From: Meghimatium bilineatum
Taxonomy: Eukaryota > Mollusca > Gastropoda > Stylommatophora > Philomycidae
Direction: 5' to 3'
Length of the DNA stretch: 64,000 bases
NCBI GenBank assembly: GCA_034231615.1
Contig: CM067309.1
Span: 38,595,627-38,659,626, forward strand
How positions within the stretch are numbered: position 1 is the first letter of the stretch; each line of letters opens with the position of its first letter. The notes under the pieces are model-generated. The model was not told where the DNA came from. It did not search any database and saw nothing but the letters and a program-made list of their open reading frames with translations. This document shows positions 61,553 through 64,000 of this stretch, piece by piece. Both the position numbers and the translations under genes were made by a program.

Positions 61553-62022
61553 ATGAAAATGCGCTTATTTAATTCCTGCGTTATTCCGGTGCTATCATAT
61601 GTATGTGAGAGCTGGAAAAGCTCTTTATCTTCAGAAAAGAAATTACTGAGTTTCGAGAACGAATGTCTACGTAGGATAACTAACACCCATTGGAGTGAAT
61701 TCAAATCGAATGATAAAATCAGAGAAGAGACACATCAAAATTTCATGACAGATGTTATCAGAAAACGCCGTTGGTCCTACATCGGGTATGTCCTACGCGC
61801 AGACACCAACAGAATACACCACCAATCTCTTGAATGGATACCAACAGGAAAAAGAGCAAGGGGTAGACCAAAAGAAACACTCAGAAGAACAATACTTAGA
61901 GAAAGTAAAACAATAAATATTCATACTATTCAAGAACTGCACAGAATAGCTTTGAACAGACAGAATTGGAGAGATCTGACCTCTGCCCTATGCTCTAACT
62001 TCAGTGCAAAAGGAAAATGAAT
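61553..62022 (+). mobile_element. RTE-like LINE 3' end, well preserved
   Basis: Open for 155 codons: [87 protein letters not shown]-stop, then a gaatgaatgaat tail. 5'-truncated next to the microsatellite. Confidence 0.92.
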
Positions 62023-62069
62023 GAATGAATATATACATTTATAAATGATAAACATAAACTAATAAACAT

Positions 62070-64000
62070 AGAATTTACCCACCACTAGTCTAGATGGATA
62101 ACCGAATACTTCAAGCTTTACAATCTTGGACATTTCCATATCTGATTGACCCACCACTAGTCTAGATGGATAACCGAATACTTCAAGCTTTACAATCTTG
62201 GACATTTCCATATCTGATTGACCCACCACTAGTCTAGATGGATAACCGAATACTTCAAGCTTTACAATCTTGGACATTTCCATATCTGATTTACCCACCA
62301 CTAGTCTAGATGGATAACCGAATACTTCAAGCTTTACAATCTTGGACATTTCCATATCTGATTGACCCACCACTAGTCTAGATGGATAACCGAATACTTC
62401 AAGCTTTACAATCTTGGACATTTCCATATCTGATTGACCCACCACTAGTCTAGATGGATAACCGAATACTTCAAGCTTTACAATCTTGGACATTTCCATA
62501 TCTGATTGACCCACCACTAGTCTAGATGGATAACCGAATACTTCAAGCTTTACAATCTTGGACATTTCCATATCTGATTGACCCACCACTAGTCTAGATG
62601 GATAACCGAATACTTCAAGCTTTACAATCTTGGACATTTCCATATCTGATTGACCCACCACTAGTCTAGATGGATAACCGAATACTTCAAGCTTTACAAT
62701 CTTGGACATTTCCATATCTGATTGACCCACCACTAGTCTAGATGGATAACCGAATACTTCAAGCTTTACAATCTTGGACATTTCCATATCTGATTGACCC
62801 ACCACTAGTCTAGATGGATAACCGAATACTTCAAGCTTTACAATCTTGGACATTTCCATATCTGATTGACCCACCACTAGTCTAGATGGATAACCGAATA
62901 CTTCAAGCTTTACAATCTTGGACATTTCCATATCTGATTGACCCACCACTAGTCTAGATGGATAACCGAATACTTCAAGCTTTACAATCTTGGACATTTC
63001 CATATCTGATTGACCCACCACTAGTCTAGATGGATAACCGAATACTTCAAGCTTTACAATCTTGGACATTTCCATATCTGATTGACCCACCACTAGTCTA
63101 GATGGATAACCGAATACTTCAAGCTTTACAATCTTGGACATTTCCATATCTGATTGACCCACCACTAGTCTAGATGGATAACCGAATACTTCAAGCTTTA
63201 CAATCTTGGACATTTCCATATCTGATTTACCCACCACTAGTCTAGATGGATAACCGAATACTTCAAGCTTTACAATCTTGGACATTTCCATATCTGATTG
63301 ACCCACCACTAGTCTAGATGGATAACCGAATACTTCAAGCTTTACAATCTTGGACATTTCCATATCTGATTTACCCACCACTAGTCTAGATGGATAACCG
63401 AATACTTCAAGCTTTACAATCTTGGACATTTCCATATCTGATTTACCCACCACTAGTCTAGATGGATAACCGAATACTTCAAGCTTTACAATCTTGGACA
63501 TTTCCATATCTGATTTACCCACCACTAGTCTAGATGGATAACCGAATACTTCAAGCTTTACAATCTTGGACATTTCCATATCTGATTTACCCACCACTAG
63601 TCTAGATGGATAACCGAATACTTCAAGCTTTACAATCTTGGACATTTTCCATATCTGATTTACCCACCACTAGTCTAGATGGATAACCGAATACTTCAAG
63701 CTTTACAATCTTGGACATTTCCATATCTGATTTACCCACCACTAGTCTAGATGGATAACCGAATACTTCAAGCTTTACAATCTTGGACATTTCCATATCT
63801 GATTTACCCACCACTAGTCTAGATGGATAACCGAATACTTCAAGCTTTACAATCTTGGACATTTCCATATCTGATTTACCCACCACTAGTCTAGATGGAT
63901 AACCGAATACTTCAAGCTTTACAATCTTGGACATTTCCATATCTGATTTACCCACCACTAGTCTAGATGGATAACCGAATACTTCAAGCTTTACAATCTT
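62070..64000 (+). repeat. 72-bp satellite array, ~27 copies, continuing past the window
   Basis: Unit acccaccactagtctagatg, gataaccgaatacttcaagc, tttacaatcttggacatttc, catatctgattt. Copies are almost identical; the main variant is gattt(acccacc) versus gattg(acccacc). One copy near 63645 has an extra t. Seventy-two is a multiple of three, so minus-strand frames of over 500 codons arise. No host function assigned. Confidence 0.97.

Noticed and set aside
62059-63958. Very long minus-strand open frames (over 500 codons) of a 24-residue repeat
   Set aside because: They follow from a 72-bp tandem unit without stops; no start context, splice evidence or domain, and they lie in an NAA25 intron.

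Overview
This is nuclear DNA of an animal, almost certainly an invertebrate. It carries two multi-exon metazoan genes with GT-AG introns, set in AT-rich DNA packed with non-LTR retrotransposon (LINE) fragments, SINEs, DNA transposons and minisatellites. The species cannot be named from the sequence; a marine lophotrochozoan such as a mollusc would fit but is only a guess.

Two host genes are present, both cut by the window edges and arranged tail to tail. On the + strand, ten exons (1642-24311) encode the C-terminal ~554 residues of a Deltex (DTX1/2/4-type) E3 ubiquitin ligase: second WWE domain, low-complexity linker, RING finger and the complete Deltex C-terminal (DTC) domain. On the - strand, fourteen exons (58756 down to 32065) encode the C-terminal ~498 residues of NAA25/MDM20, the auxiliary subunit of the NatB N-terminal acetyltransferase. 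All exon phases join without a break and both stop codons are visible. The 5' exons of Deltex lie left of the window and those of NAA25 lie right of it. Human DTX1 and NAA25 both map to 12q24.13, so the pairing may be ancient linkage.

Layout: 1-1641, upstream Deltex intron with a foldback element and a LINE end; 1642-24311, Deltex exons with introns full of LINE/SINE copies and arrays; 24312-32064, intergenic, with a decayed Tc1-like transposase, tRNA-derived SINEs, LINE ends and a palindrome with ~205-bp arms; 32065-58756, NAA25, where most introns hold a minisatellite and one holds a nested mariner; 58757-64000, NAA25 upstream intron with a LINE that keeps an open reverse transcriptase frame, a MITE, and a 72-bp satellite running off the window edge.

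No novel operon-like or defence-like system was found. The most informative signals are structural. A SINE insertion duplicated the 5' splice site of a Deltex DTC exon. Two three-layer nests of mobile elements have readable target-site duplications. Two adjacent minisatellites grew out of neighbouring segments of one LINE copy. There is also a family of long, nearly perfect palindromes. Long open frames across the tandem arrays are by-products of repeat units whose length is a multiple of three and are not called as genes.
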